64,000 bases of DNA, from NCBI GenBank assembly GCA_021784575.1, contig JAJYHX010000003.1, forward strand, positions 186,001-250,000, given 5' to 3'. This DNA is from Nitrospirota bacterium (lineage in GTDB: Bacteria > Nitrospirota > JACRHJ01). The stretch's first letter is position 1, and each line of letters opens with the position of its first letter. This document shows, piece by piece, positions 9,000 to 17,112 of this stretch. The position numbers and the translations under genes are program-made. The notes beneath the pieces are model-generated. The model searched no databases. It was not told the origin of the DNA and saw only the letters and a program-made list of their open reading frames with translations.

Positions 9000-9461
9000 T
9001 TAATGAATCCTTGCAATAAAAGGTTTAGTTTGTGTTGATACATAAACACTAATTTTGGCAAACTTGTCTTTAACAATCTGATTTCTAAGCCCCTCGTCTA
9101 TATAGATTTTCCCCTCCCAAACTTCGCCAGAAGATAGCTTAGCTGGAAGGCTACCCTCAGTTAGAGAAATATCTTTCAGTTCTTTATTCTCTGCCGTTAT
9201 CAGCGTTATTTCTGTTATGGTTGTATCGCTGCCCCCACTATTATCAACTCTTATGGGAATATATTCACTCGTGTATACTTTATCCCCAAAAGCCGCATGG
9301 AATTTAGTGCCAATGGCACCAATATTTATAATAAGTTTTGGGCGAGATTTGTTTTGCACATATGGAGCTACCAAAATGGTAAAAAGACCGACAAGTAATG
9401 CGCCAATCGCCGACGCAGCCACATTAGGGTTAGTGGCTATTTGTATGAATAAAGTCTTCAT
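9000..9461 (-). CDS. Unknown small membrane-anchored protein, AT-rich
   Basis: 153 residues with no family I recognise. An N-terminal hydrophobic segment (about residues 12-34, ending in VAPYVQN) should anchor it in the inner membrane, probably with the remaining ~115 residues as a beta-rich domain. Base composition is clearly lower in GC than the flanking genes, and it uses many A/T-ending codons, which suggests recent acquisition. It starts with ATG after GGGGAA and ends 19 bases before proA, in the place where proB is normally found. It is divergent from the spermidine-synthase-like gene across a 63-base gap. Confidence 0.65.
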   Translation of the reverse strand: MKTLFIQIATNPNVAASAIGALLVGLFTILVAPYVQNKSRPKLIINIGAIGTKFHAAFGDKVYTSEYIPIRVDNSGGSDTTITEITLITAENKELKDISLTEGSLPAKLSSGEVWEGKIYIDEGLRNQIVKDKFAKISVYVSTQTKPFIARIH

Positions 9462-9524
9462 TATTTCCCCGTCTCTTAATTTTTTACTATCAATCCCCCT
9501 TTAAGTCAAGATAAAATAAAGAAA

Positions 9525-10334
9525 ATGGACTTTCAACCGGACAAGACGGACAAACTGCTCTGGCAGGAGCGCTCGGCCATTCAGGAGCTGAAGGTTATGG
9601 AGAAGCTCTCCGGATACCGATACCTGCTCTTAAACGGCGTCCAGCACGGCGGGAACATACCCGGACAGCCGCACAGGCTCGTCCTCCCGTATTTCAAGCT
9701 GGCGACGGCGGCGCTCGCGTTCTCGGAAAGGAAGAGCGATTTCCTGATGGTGGGCCTCGGCATCGGTGCGCTCCCGACATTCTTCCGCGGCATCCTGACG
9801 GAGGCGAGGATTGACGTCGCCGAATACGACCCGTACGTAACGAAAACGGCGCAGGAATATTTCGGGTTTCTGCGGGACGAAAACCTGCGCGTTTTCTTCG
9901 GGGACGGACGCGAATTCATAGCGTCCACGGCCAGGAAATACGACGTTATTTTCCTCGACGCATACCGGGACGTCTCAGTGCCTTCGCACATGACGAGCCT
10001 TGAATTCCTATTGAAAACAAAGGAGAAACTAAACCCCGGAGGCGCAGCCGTCTGGAACCTCTGGGGGTCTGCCGTAAACCCGCTCTTCGAGCGCTGCGTC
10101 CGGACATTCCTGGAGGTATTCCCGCACGTTTATCAATTTAAATCATATACTTACAACTACATTTTCATAGGGCACAACCAGGACGGAGGGCTCCTGCCGC
10201 ACGAAGTCCTCTCCCGCGCGAAGGCGGTGGATAAAAAATTCGCCCTGGGGTTTTCGCTTACGGATATTGTGCGGAGGGGATTCTCGAAGGCGGAGGCGCA
10301 GGACTTCGACGGCGCGGAGATAATCCGGGATTAA
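9525..10334 (+). CDS. Spermidine synthase-like methyltransferase-fold protein
   Basis: 269 residues with a Rossmann, SAM-binding-type core (FLMVGLGIGALPTFF, then DVAEYDPYVTKTAQEYF and FGDGREFI, YDVIFLDAY). These correspond to the motifs of the spermine/spermidine synthase superfamily. The classical GGGDG is replaced by GLGIG, and no AdoMetDC gene is nearby, so aminopropyl transfer is uncertain; many such proteins are uncharacterised. No signal or membrane segment. Its stop overlaps the stop of the convergent DMT transporter gene by 4 bases. Confidence 0.72.
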   Translation: MDFQPDKTDKLLWQERSAIQELKVMEKLSGYRYLLLNGVQHGGNIPGQPHRLVLPYFKLATAALAFSERKSDFLMVGLGIGALPTFFRGILTEARIDVAEYDPYVTKTAQEYFGFLRDENLRVFFGDGREFIASTARKYDVIFLDAYRDVSVPSHMTSLEFLLKTKEKLNPGGAAVWNLWGSAVNPLFERCVRTFLEVFPHVYQFKSYTYNYIFIGHNQDGGLLPHEVLSRAKAVDKKFALGFSLTDIVRRGFSKAEAQDFDGAEIIRD

Positions 10335-11197
10335 ATATTTACCGTGATTATGCCGAAAGCGACCATGGCCATGCCGAGGATAATCCTTGCATCCAAAGGC
10401 TCGCCCAATACCAGCCAGCCGGTAAGGACGCCGAGAATCGGCAGAGTAAAGCCGAATACCGAGACACGGCCCACTTCGCCGAGTTTCAGGGCCTTATACC
10501 AGGCGAGAAACGGTATCATCGTAGCGAATACAACGAGATAGCCAAGCGCGACCCACCCGGAAGGCTGCACCCCGGCCATGAATTTCCCCTCGAATTTGAA
10601 CCCCAGGGCTATCAACGGGGCGCTGCCAATGACCATCTGCATACCCGTAACCGTGAGCGTGTCGCGGCTGGCCATTATCTTTTTCGCGGCTATATTCGAG
10701 CCCGCCCAGGTGACGGCGGAGAGTGTCAGGAGCAGGGCTCCGAGCCCGTAACGGCCACGCAGGGCCTCGTATCTCCAGGACGCCGCGAGCACGCCGCCGA
10801 AGCCGGCCAGGACTCCCGCGATTCGGGGGACGGTAATGCGCGAGGCATTGAAAAAAAGCGGCGCGGCAAGTATCACGAAGAACGGCGCGGTGTTTATGAA
10901 TATCGCGGAGATGGAGGCGTTTGTATATTCCTCTCCCATGAAAAACAGCGCGTTCTGCACCCCGGTCTGGAAAATGCCGAACAGGGCGATTACCCAGATG
11001 TCCCGGATGCCGAGCTTAAGCCTTCCCATGGACGCCGCTAGGACAAGCAGGACGGCTCCGCCCGCAAAGAACCTCACCCCGGCGAATGTCAGTGGCTTAA
11101 GACCCGCGTTCAGGCCGATCTTGACGGCGACATAGACCGTGCCCCATACGGCGCAGGCGAAGAGTGCGTAAATAATGGATTTGCTTGAATCCTTCAT
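10331..11197 (-). CDS. DMT-superfamily (EamA) transporter
   Basis: 288 residues from the ATG at 11197, where the hydrophobic domain begins; the open frame runs further upstream, but that part is Arg- and Pro-rich and reads as non-coding. Ten hydrophobic segments in two EamA halves are apparent, the first with the family motif ACAVWGTVYVAVKIG. Such proteins export or import small metabolites across the inner membrane; the substrate cannot be deduced. It lies 62 bases downstream of the PilZ gene on the same strand. Confidence 0.85.
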   Translation of the reverse strand: MKDSSKSIIYALFACAVWGTVYVAVKIGLNAGLKPLTFAGVRFFAGGAVLLVLAASMGRLKLGIRDIWVIALFGIFQTGVQNALFFMGEEYTNASISAIFINTAPFFVILAAPLFFNASRITVPRIAGVLAGFGGVLAASWRYEALRGRYGLGALLLTLSAVTWAGSNIAAKKIMASRDTLTVTGMQMVIGSAPLIALGFKFEGKFMAGVQPSGWVALGYLVVFATMIPFLAWYKALKLGEVGRVSVFGFTLPILGVLTGWLVLGEPLDARIILGMAMVAFGIITVNI

Positions 11198-11259
11198 AGG
11201 CTGAAGTAAAAATGATACCGGTAAAGCGGCGGGAAAGTCAAGATACGGCGGGCGGTCCG

Positions 11260-11661
11260 CTAATTCTTGAACTGGTTCTTTATCCAGTTCTCGATATGTC
11301 GCGCCGAATCCCCCGCGTCCATGATTTTGAGTCCGTGGCGGTTCGGCCCCTCGGCTGCGACGGCGGAATTTATGCACCAGCTGACGCGCGAACGGAAGGT
11401 TACGGGGATCTCTCCCTCCACCTGAAGCGTTTCCCCGGAAAATCCCCGCCTAACCGGAAGAGCCAGGCTGAAAGTGTGCTCCCGGCCCGCTTCGCAAACG
11501 AGATAAGACATTACGAGCATACCGGAACGGCTGATGTTTCCCGCATATCCATAGAAAACCGTTCCGCCGGCGGCGAACAAATAGACCGGAACGGGCGGGA
11601 GGACAATCCTGGGTTCCAGCCTCCTTTCGATTTCGCGCAAGAGCTTAGAATCTCCTTTCAT
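11260..11661 (-). CDS. PilZ-domain protein, possible cyclic-di-GMP receptor
   Basis: 133 residues from the ATG at 11661. The (D/N)xSxxG motif of PilZ is visible as NISRSGMLV, and the segment with EIERRLEPRI before it could supply the Arg residues of the RxxxR motif, though the exact spacing is not clear. Cyclic-di-GMP binding is therefore plausible, not certain. A longer version beginning at a TTG (11727) is possible; neither start has a strong ribosome binding site. An HD-GYP phosphodiesterase is in the same window. Cytoplasmic, no other domain. Confidence 0.68.
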   Translation of the reverse strand: MKGDSKLLREIERRLEPRIVLPPVPVYLFAAGGTVFYGYAGNISRSGMLVMSYLVCEAGREHTFSLALPVRRGFSGETLQVEGEIPVTFRSRVSWCINSAVAAEGPNRHGLKIMDAGDSARHIENWIKNQFKN

Positions 11662-11801
11662 CGAACAGTCAAAATCCTGCCCGTAAACGGCGGTAAATTC
11701 TATATCACGCGAATACGGGAATGTCAATATTTCTTTTCATAATAAATATTACTCCTCATTAAAAGGCTGGCGCATTTTTAATACTTTGTCCCCCGGCGGG
11801 C

Positions 11802-11830
11802 TTTACTTGCGGCAGGAAATCATTTATAAT
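11802..11830 (+). promoter_or_regulatory. Sigma-70-type promoter for the SDR-typA pair
   Basis: TTTACT at 11802-11807, a 17-base spacer and a perfect TATAAT at 11825-11830. The transcript would start near 11837 and give a leader of about 27 bases containing GGAGG before the ATG at 11864. Confidence 0.65.
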
Positions 11831-11863
11831 TCCCGTTCGGTTTTTATATCTTACGGAGGAGCG

Positions 11864-12634
11864 ATGGAAAGCTTGAAAGGCAAAGGCGCCCTCATAACCG
11901 GGGCGAGCAGGGGCATAGGCAAGGCAATCGCAACGGCGCTCGCGAGCAAGGGAATGAACCTCGTGCTGGCGGCAAGGGGACGGGGCGAGATAAACGAGCT
12001 TTGCGCGGGGCTTATGGAGACCTACAGCATCAGGGCATACCCCGTGGTCTGCGACGTCTCGAAGCAGGCCGACCTTGAGAGGCTGGCCACGGAGGCCGTT
12101 GAGAAGCTTGGGCGCGTGGACGCGCTTATAAACAACGCCGGCGTGTCAAGCCAGCACCTCTTCCACAAGCAGCCGCTTGAGGACATACCTAAGCTTATGC
12201 AGACGAACTTCTTCGGATACGTCATGCTAACGCGCCTGCTCATAAACCACATGGTGGAAAACGGGGGCGGGAGCATCGTGAATATCGTCTCCGGCTCGAC
12301 GCTTGTGGACCCGCCGCCCAAGACGTTCATAGTCTACAGTTCCCTGAAATGGGCGCTTCGCGCGTTCACGAAGGGGCTTTTCTGGGAGATGCGCGACTAT
12401 AACATAAAGGTCACCTCGCTCCTCCCCGGCGTTACGGACACGTCGCTTACGGGCAACCTCGACCCGGCGACAATAGAACCCTCGCGGCTTATGACGACTG
12501 AGGCTATCGAAGAGGCCGTGATATTCGCCCTCACGGTGCCCAGGAACGTATGCCCGCTTGAAATATCGGTCATCAACCAGCAGACGCCCTGGAAGATGCC
12601 CGTAATACCCTACAAACAGGAGCACCCGAAATAA
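11864..12634 (+). CDS. Short-chain dehydrogenase/reductase
   Basis: 256 residues. The start at 11864 has GGAGGAGCG directly upstream. The N-terminal nucleotide motif [12 protein letters not shown], the NNAG motif (LINNAGVSS), the catalytic Ser in VSGSTL and the YxxxK pair (YSSLK) are all present, so it should be an active NAD(P)-dependent oxidoreductase of the classical SDR type. Substrate is unknown; relatives include acyl-ACP and sugar reductases. Its stop codon overlaps the typA start (TAATG), so both are translated from one mRNA. Confidence 0.88.
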   Translation: MESLKGKGALITGASRGIGKAIATALASKGMNLVLAARGRGEINELCAGLMETYSIRAYPVVCDVSKQADLERLATEAVEKLGRVDALINNAGVSSQHLFHKQPLEDIPKLMQTNFFGYVMLTRLLINHMVENGGGSIVNIVSGSTLVDPPPKTFIVYSSLKWALRAFTKGLFWEMRDYNIKVTSLLPGVTDTSLTGNLDPATIEPSRLMTTEAIEEAVIFALTVPRNVCPLEISVINQQTPWKMPVIPYKQEHPK

Positions 12635-14451
12635 TGAAGATGGAAAGCATGAGGAACATCGCTATCATCGCCCACGTAGACCACGGCAAGACGACGCTCG
12701 TTGACGCCATGCTCAGGCAGAGCGGGATATTCAGGGAGAACCAGTCCGTCGCCGAGCGCGTCATGGACAGCATGGATCTTGAGCGCGAGAAGGGCATAAC
12801 GATAATGGCCAAAAACACAGCCGTGCATTACAACGGCGTGAAGATTAACATCGTGGATACGCCGGGGCATACGGACTTCGGGGGCGAGGTGGAACGGACG
12901 CTGAAGATGGTGGACGGCGTGATGCTCCTCGTGGACGCATCCGAAGGCCCGCTCCCGCAGACAAGGTTTGTGCTGAAGAAGGCCCTTGAAGCCGGGCTGC
13001 CTCCGATACTTGTCATAAACAAGATAGACAGGCCGGACTCCCGCATACAGGAGGTCTTGAACGAGGTATACGACCTCTTCATAGACCTCGACGCCTCGGA
13101 GGACCAGCTCGACTTCCCCGTGCTCTATACGAACGCCAGGGCGGGAATCGCCAAAACGGACCCGACCGGCGAGACCGAAGCCGGTCTGTCGGCGGATTTA
13201 AGGCCGCTATTCGACGAGATAATCAGGACAATACCCGCGCCGAATGGAGACGCGGAGGACACGCTGCGGATGCAGGTGGCCTCGATAGACTACTCCGATT
13301 ACGTCGGCAGGCTCGGCATCGGCAGGATATTCTCCGGAACGCTTAAAAAAGGCGCGCAGGTGTCCCTGTGCAAGCTGGACGGCTCCGCTCAGCCCGGAAA
13401 GATCACGGCGCTTTATACCTATAACGGCCTTTCCAGGATGGACTCGGACGAGGCCTATGCCGGGGACATTGTCGCCATAGCCGGGGTGGAGGGATTCACC
13501 ATCGGGGAGACAATCTCGGCGCTCGACAATCCACGGCCGCTTCCGCCCATTACCGTTGACGAGCCTACGCTTTCCATGAACTTCTCCGTGAACAACTCTC
13601 CGTTCGCCGGCCGGGAGGGGAAGTTCGTCACGAGCCGGAACCTAAAGGAGCGTCTGGAGAAGGAGATACTCTACAACGTCAGCATACGTGTCGAGCCGAC
13701 GGAGAGCACGGATACCTTCAAGGTATCGGGAAGGGGCGAACTTCAGCTTGCCATACTCATCGAGACCATGCGCAGGGAAGGGTTTGAGCTTGCCGTGTCG
13801 AGGCCGGAGATTATCGAAAAAACCATCGACGGGGTTCGCTCCGAGCCCTACGAGCTGCTGCTGGTGGACGCGCCGGAGGAGCACATCGGCGTGATAACCC
13901 AGAAGCTCGGGACGAGGCGCGGCAAGATGATGAAGATGGTGAACCACGGCACGGGCCGGGTGCGGATGGAATTCGAGATGCCATCGCGCGGGCTTATCGG
14001 TTTCCGCTCCGAGTTCCTCTCCGACACGCGCGGCACGGGCATCCTAAACACGCTATTCATGGGCTATAAGCCGTGGTCGGGAGAGATTGCCGGGCGCTCC
14101 ACCGGCGCCTTGATTGCGGACAGGCGCGGCAGGGCCACGGGTTACGCAATATTCAACCTCCAGCCCAGGGGAGAGATATTCATCGACCCGGGCACGGAGG
14201 TCTACGAAGGCATGATAATCGGCGAGAACGCCCGTGAGGACGACATGGGCGTGAACGTGACAAAAGAGAAGAAGCTCACGAACATGAGGGCGTCCGGCTC
14301 CGACGAGGCGCTCCGCATAATACCGCCCCGGAAGATGAGCCTGGAGCAGGCGCTTGAGTTTCTCCGGGAGGACGAGCTGGTGGAGGTTACGCCGGTTTCG
14401 ATACGCCTTCGGAAGAAGAAGGTGGACAAGAAGATACTGGCAAGGTTCTAA
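12634..14451 (+). CDS. typA: Ribosome-associated translational GTPase TypA/BipA
   Basis: 605 residues, full family length. The P-loop is [10 protein letters not shown], with G3 DTPGHTDF and G4 NKID following, then the EF-G-like domains and the TypA-specific C-terminal region ([16 protein letters not shown]). TypA/BipA binds the 70S ribosome and aids 50S assembly and stress adaptation, particularly at low temperature. It overlaps the SDR stop by one base. It ends before two hairpins that may terminate transcription. Confidence 0.97.
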   Translation: MKMESMRNIAIIAHVDHGKTTLVDAMLRQSGIFRENQSVAERVMDSMDLEREKGITIMAKNTAVHYNGVKINIVDTPGHTDFGGEVERTLKMVDGVMLLVDASEGPLPQTRFVLKKALEAGLPPILVINKIDRPDSRIQEVLNEVYDLFIDLDASEDQLDFPVLYTNARAGIAKTDPTGETEAGLSADLRPLFDEIIRTIPAPNGDAEDTLRMQVASIDYSDYVGRLGIGRIFSGTLKKGAQVSLCKLDGSAQPGKITALYTYNGLSRMDSDEAYAGDIVAIAGVEGFTIGETISALDNPRPLPPITVDEPTLSMNFSVNNSPFAGREGKFVTSRNLKERLEKEILYNVSIRVEPTESTDTFKVSGRGELQLAILIETMRREGFELAVSRPEIIEKTIDGVRSEPYELLLVDAPEEHIGVITQKLGTRRGKMMKMVNHGTGRVRMEFEMPSRGLIGFRSEFLSDTRGTGILNTLFMGYKPWSGEIAGRSTGALIADRRGRATGYAIFNLQPRGEIFIDPGTEVYEGMIIGENAREDDMGVNVTKEKKLTNMRASGSDEALRIIPPRKMSLEQALEFLREDELVEVTPVSIRLRKKKVDKKILARF

Positions 14452-14459
14452 TTCCGTCA

Positions 14460-14526
14460 CCCCGTGCTTGACACGGGGCCCAGGAATTTTAAACTTCCGT
14501 CATTCCCGCTTTCGCGGGAATGACGG
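14460..14526 (+). repeat. Two intergenic hairpins, possible terminator after typA
   Basis: CCCCGTG (14460-14466) pairs with CACGGGG (14472-14478). A second perfect 13-base inverted repeat (CCGTCATTCCCGC at 14497-14509, GCGGGAATGACGG at 14514-14526) has a 4-base loop and is followed by TCTTTCTT. This is the widespread ATTCCCGC/GCGGGAAT repeat seen between genes in many bacteria; a related copy is at 57901-57941. Confidence 0.6.
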
Positions 14527-14545
14527 TCTTTCTTGCTACCCGGTT

Positions 14546-15058
14546 TTACTTCATTACCTTCATCGCGTCGAGCTTTTCCTGGAGGAAGTGCTGGAAATAG
14601 CCGTCGTATTTCTTCTGAAGCTCCGGCATCTTCCAGTCCTCGTCCGTTATGACGTCCCGGCAGTTCTCCGAGCCGCAGTAGCACTTCAGCCTGTAAGGCT
14701 CCACGCCTTCGGCGGCGTGCAGGATCGTCGCGTAGTCGATGCATATCTCTTCGCCCGCGTCGATGTCGCGCATTGCGACAAGGAAAATCTGGCCCTTGTA
14801 GCCCGCGTTCGGGTCGCAGGAGTGGTTGATGAATGCGTCGTTTTCCTCGGAGTAAAGGACGAGGTTTTCCGTAACGGGCAGGCCGTAGTCGTTGTAGGGC
14901 GGGGAGAGCTTCGTTTCTTCTTCGCGGGTAATAAACCACCCGCCATGTATCATCAACAGCTCGTCTTTCTCTATGTCTTCGGTTGCAAAATTCCCTTTCC
15001 CGCAATGCGGAGTCTCCCGCACCGTGAGTTTCGGGTTAATCCAGCAGAATTTTTTCAT
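14546..15058 (-). CDS. SET-domain protein (putative lysine methyltransferase)
   Basis: 170 residues from the ATG at 15058. The SET signature is clear: HGKG-like CGKGNFA near the start, NHSCDPNAGY for the SAM and active-site region, then GEEICIDYA containing the conserved Tyr, followed by the post-SET-like CYCGSENCRD cysteines. Bacterial SET proteins are thought to methylate lysines of host or own proteins, but targets are rarely known. It converges with typA. The ribosome binding site is weak; a TTG at 15109 is an unlikely alternative because it adds a Phe-rich stretch. Confidence 0.82.
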   Translation of the reverse strand: MKKFCWINPKLTVRETPHCGKGNFATEDIEKDELLMIHGGWFITREEETKLSPPYNDYGLPVTENLVLYSEENDAFINHSCDPNAGYKGQIFLVAMRDIDAGEEICIDYATILHAAEGVEPYRLKCYCGSENCRDVITDEDWKMPELQKKYDGYFQHFLQEKLDAMKVMK

Positions 15059-15149
15059 GGAAGAATGGTATACACCAAAAAAAAACCAATTTCCACAAAA
15101 AAAATTCAAAAATTAAATCCCCGGTCGGCGACGTTGAACCTTTAAAGAC

Positions 15150-15178
15150 TCCTGCCTGGCTTGGGGAGGGAGGCAGGA
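15150..15178 (-). terminator. Possible hairpin after the 94-residue gene
   Basis: TCCTGCCT at 15150-15157 is the inverted complement of AGGCAGGA at 15171-15178, with a 13-base loop. It lies 31 bases past the end of the minus-strand gene at 15209. No strong T-run follows, so termination is only a possibility. Confidence 0.3.
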
Positions 15179-15208
15179 CGCCTTTAATGTGCGGCTGGCC
15201 GGGGAATT

Positions 15209-15493
15209 CTATGCCGCCTCTTTCCAGCCCTCCATCTCTCCCTTGCCCTCCACGAAGACCTCGACTTCCATTATGCTGTCGCACGGGATGCGGAGCTCGC
15301 TCATAAACGCCTCTATGGAAAGCCTGTCCGGGCTTTTAATCACGGCATACATGCGCTTTTCTTCAAGGTTGGAGAAGGAATAAAGCACCTCCACTCCCTT
15401 CCCGGAGGCGAAATGCATTTTCCTGATTAAATCGCGGCTTATGTCGGGGACAACCTGGTGCTCGGATATGAACATCCGCATGTCTTTTTCCAT
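15209..15493 (-). CDS. Small protein, possibly a DUF4242-like ferredoxin-fold domain
   Basis: 94 residues, start ATG preceded by AAGGGGGG. The order of elements (short strand RMFISEHQV, helix, a strand with YSFSNLEEKRMYAVIKSPD, helix, final strand IMEVEVFVEG) resembles small alpha-beta sandwich proteins such as the DUF4242 family, but the match is by pattern only. No membrane segment or signal. It lies between the SAM methyltransferase and the SET gene on the same strand. Function unknown. Confidence 0.65.
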   Translation of the reverse strand: MEKDMRMFISEHQVVPDISRDLIRKMHFASGKGVEVLYSFSNLEEKRMYAVIKSPDRLSIEAFMSELRIPCDSIMEVEVFVEGKGEMEGWKEAA

Positions 15494-15509
15494 TTATGTC
15501 CCCCCTTTA

Positions 15510-15533
15510 CTTTCTTTTCGGGTGAAAAGAAAG
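15510..15533. repeat. Palindromic repeat, CTTTCTTTTC type
   Basis: CTTTCTTTTC (15510-15519) and GAAAAGAAAG (15524-15533) form a perfect inverted repeat with a 4-base loop. It is the same family as the two longer palindromes between mlaD and the TolC gene at 24057-24152. Confidence 0.7.
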
Positions 15534-15616
15534 CAAGCATATAAAACGCGGAGTAAAATTATCTTTATTTAAAATATAGCTTCAATAGGTGATATGGTCA
15601 AGGAATCGGGTCGTTT

Positions 15617-16315
15617 TCAGCGGGAGACGCGGAGCATCTTATCCCCGCCGGGGATGAATGTGAACGGGACTTTCTGCCGCCCGGCGCTGAAACACTCGGC
15701 CTTGAGCGCGGAGATAAGCCTGTCCAGGGCGGGATATTCCTTCCCGTCAAGCCCCATCAACGGGTAAATCCGCGCCTCCGGGGCCACGCGCATGAACTCG
15801 CGGATGCAGTCCATGTGGAAGGAGAAATCGAGCCTGTTGCCGTAAAGAAAGAGGAAGTGGCTTGAGAGGACAAGCTTGAACGAATCGTCCGCGAACGGGA
15901 GCTTGGGAAGCCTTGCCTGGACATAACGGCCCGCCTTCAGCCCTTCGGAAAAGTCTCCGGAGAAATTCACGAGCGCCTTCATCCGCTCCGTGGCGTGAAG
16001 CTCCGGCGTCTTGTAGAAACTCCAGTCGTAGCTGTCCCGAACCTTTTTAAACTGCTCCAGGGCGTACGCCGTGTCCTTGCAGGCCTTGTCTATAAGCCTG
16101 TCTGCGGGGGTTCCGTACTGGATGTCCGCGGCGGCAACATCGTATCCCATGAGCGCGGCCTCAGCCGTGAACGACGACGCCCCCGCCGGGCAGTCGAGAA
16201 TGTCTCCCGACTGCAATACCTTGCGGTTCAGGTTGAATAATTTCGCGTATTCCCTGAATGTGCGGCCTATGAAGGCGATACGGTTCAAGTCCATTTTCCC
16301 GGTCACGGCTCTCAT
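15617..16315 (-). CDS. SAM-dependent methyltransferase-like protein in the hopanoid locus
   Basis: 232 residues. A class I methyltransferase fold is suggested by ILDCPAGASSFTAEAALMGYDVAAADIQY (glycine-poor motif I followed by an acidic residue at the end of strand 2) and by LPFADDSFKLVLSSHFLF, which matches the motif IV region. The start is fixed by an ATGA overlap with the upstream hpnG gene, so it is translated from the hopanoid operon. Many anaerobes carry such proteins without known substrate; methylation of a hopanoid side chain is possible but is only inferred from position. Confidence 0.7.
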   Translation of the reverse strand: MRAVTGKMDLNRIAFIGRTFREYAKLFNLNRKVLQSGDILDCPAGASSFTAEAALMGYDVAAADIQYGTPADRLIDKACKDTAYALEQFKKVRDSYDWSFYKTPELHATERMKALVNFSGDFSEGLKAGRYVQARLPKLPFADDSFKLVLSSHFLFLYGNRLDFSFHMDCIREFMRVAPEARIYPLMGLDGKEYPALDRLISALKAECFSAGRQKVPFTFIPGGDKMLRVSR

Positions 16316-17097
16316 AGCGCCCCCATCATCGATTCGACGGACTCTCCCAGCCTCTCACAGGCAAGGCGGGAATTCCTGCCGAGCCTCAGCAGGGCGGGAA
16401 TACGGGCGGGATGCGCCAATAGATAAAACATAAGCCGCGCCAACCGCATTTTCCCATCGTTCATAAAGAGGTTGAAATCCACGGGCAGGTCTTCTTCCAG
16501 CGTGTCGGATATGGCGCGGATGGAGATGAACGGGATTCCCGACTCGGCGCAGGCGCGTGCCGCGCCGCCGGATTCCATGTCGAGAGCAACGGCTCCGGTC
16601 GCATCCGCCAGTTTCTTTTTTTCGGCTGAGGTTGTTATAGTCCTGGAGACCGAGGCGAACCTCCCGGCGCGGCATTCGATTTTGGCGAGGGTGGCACTAA
16701 GGCCGGGATTGCAGGGAAAAGATATATGGTTTCCGTTAGAAACCCGAAGCTCTTGGATTCCCGATGGAGCCTGCCCCGGTATGCTTAAAGCCGGGGCGGA
16801 AATAACGGCATAGGAGGTTATCTCAGTCGCGGCGATGATGTCTCCAGCCACAAGCCCCAGCGCAAGGGACGCGGAAAGGCCGACGGAGACATACGCCCGC
16901 GCATCGGGATAAAGCGCGAGTATTTCTTTCGCTTTCCGGTATGCGCTGTCCTCTCCCATCCCTGACACGGCAAGGATTGCGGAAACGCCGCCTGTCTCCC
17001 CTTCAAAACAGCAGCCTTTGGCCCGGCGGAACCTGCCGCGCCTCATTATTCCGTTGATTTCGAGAGGAAAGGCCCCGGCGAGGATTATGGGAGGCAT
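16312..17097 (-). CDS. hpnG: Hopanoid-associated phosphorylase (HpnG-like nucleosidase/phosphorylase)
   Basis: 261 residues of the purine nucleoside phosphorylase/MTA-SAH nucleosidase superfamily; the C-terminal half has the typical VALDMESGGAARACAESGIPFISIRAISD block containing the substrate-binding Met-Glu and the catalytic Asp. HpnG removes adenine from adenosylhopane to give ribosylhopane in bacteriohopanepolyol synthesis. The start at 17097 has GGAG upstream. It lies 15 bases after shc, and hpnH, which makes adenosylhopane, is in the same locus, so the assignment rests on both sequence and context. Confidence 0.85.
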   Translation of the reverse strand: MPPIILAGAFPLEINGIMRRGRFRRAKGCCFEGETGGVSAILAVSGMGEDSAYRKAKEILALYPDARAYVSVGLSASLALGLVAGDIIAATEITSYAVISAPALSIPGQAPSGIQELRVSNGNHISFPCNPGLSATLAKIECRAGRFASVSRTITTSAEKKKLADATGAVALDMESGGAARACAESGIPFISIRAISDTLEEDLPVDFNLFMNDGKMRLARLMFYLLAHPARIPALLRLGRNSRLACERLGESVESMMGAL

Positions 17098-17112
17098 AAG
17101 GCTCCAAATTTT

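Noticed and set aside
7724-9076. Longer ProA start at 9076
   Set aside because: The extra 32 residues are hydrophobic and unlike ProA, and overlap another gene; AGGAGA marks the ATG at 8980.
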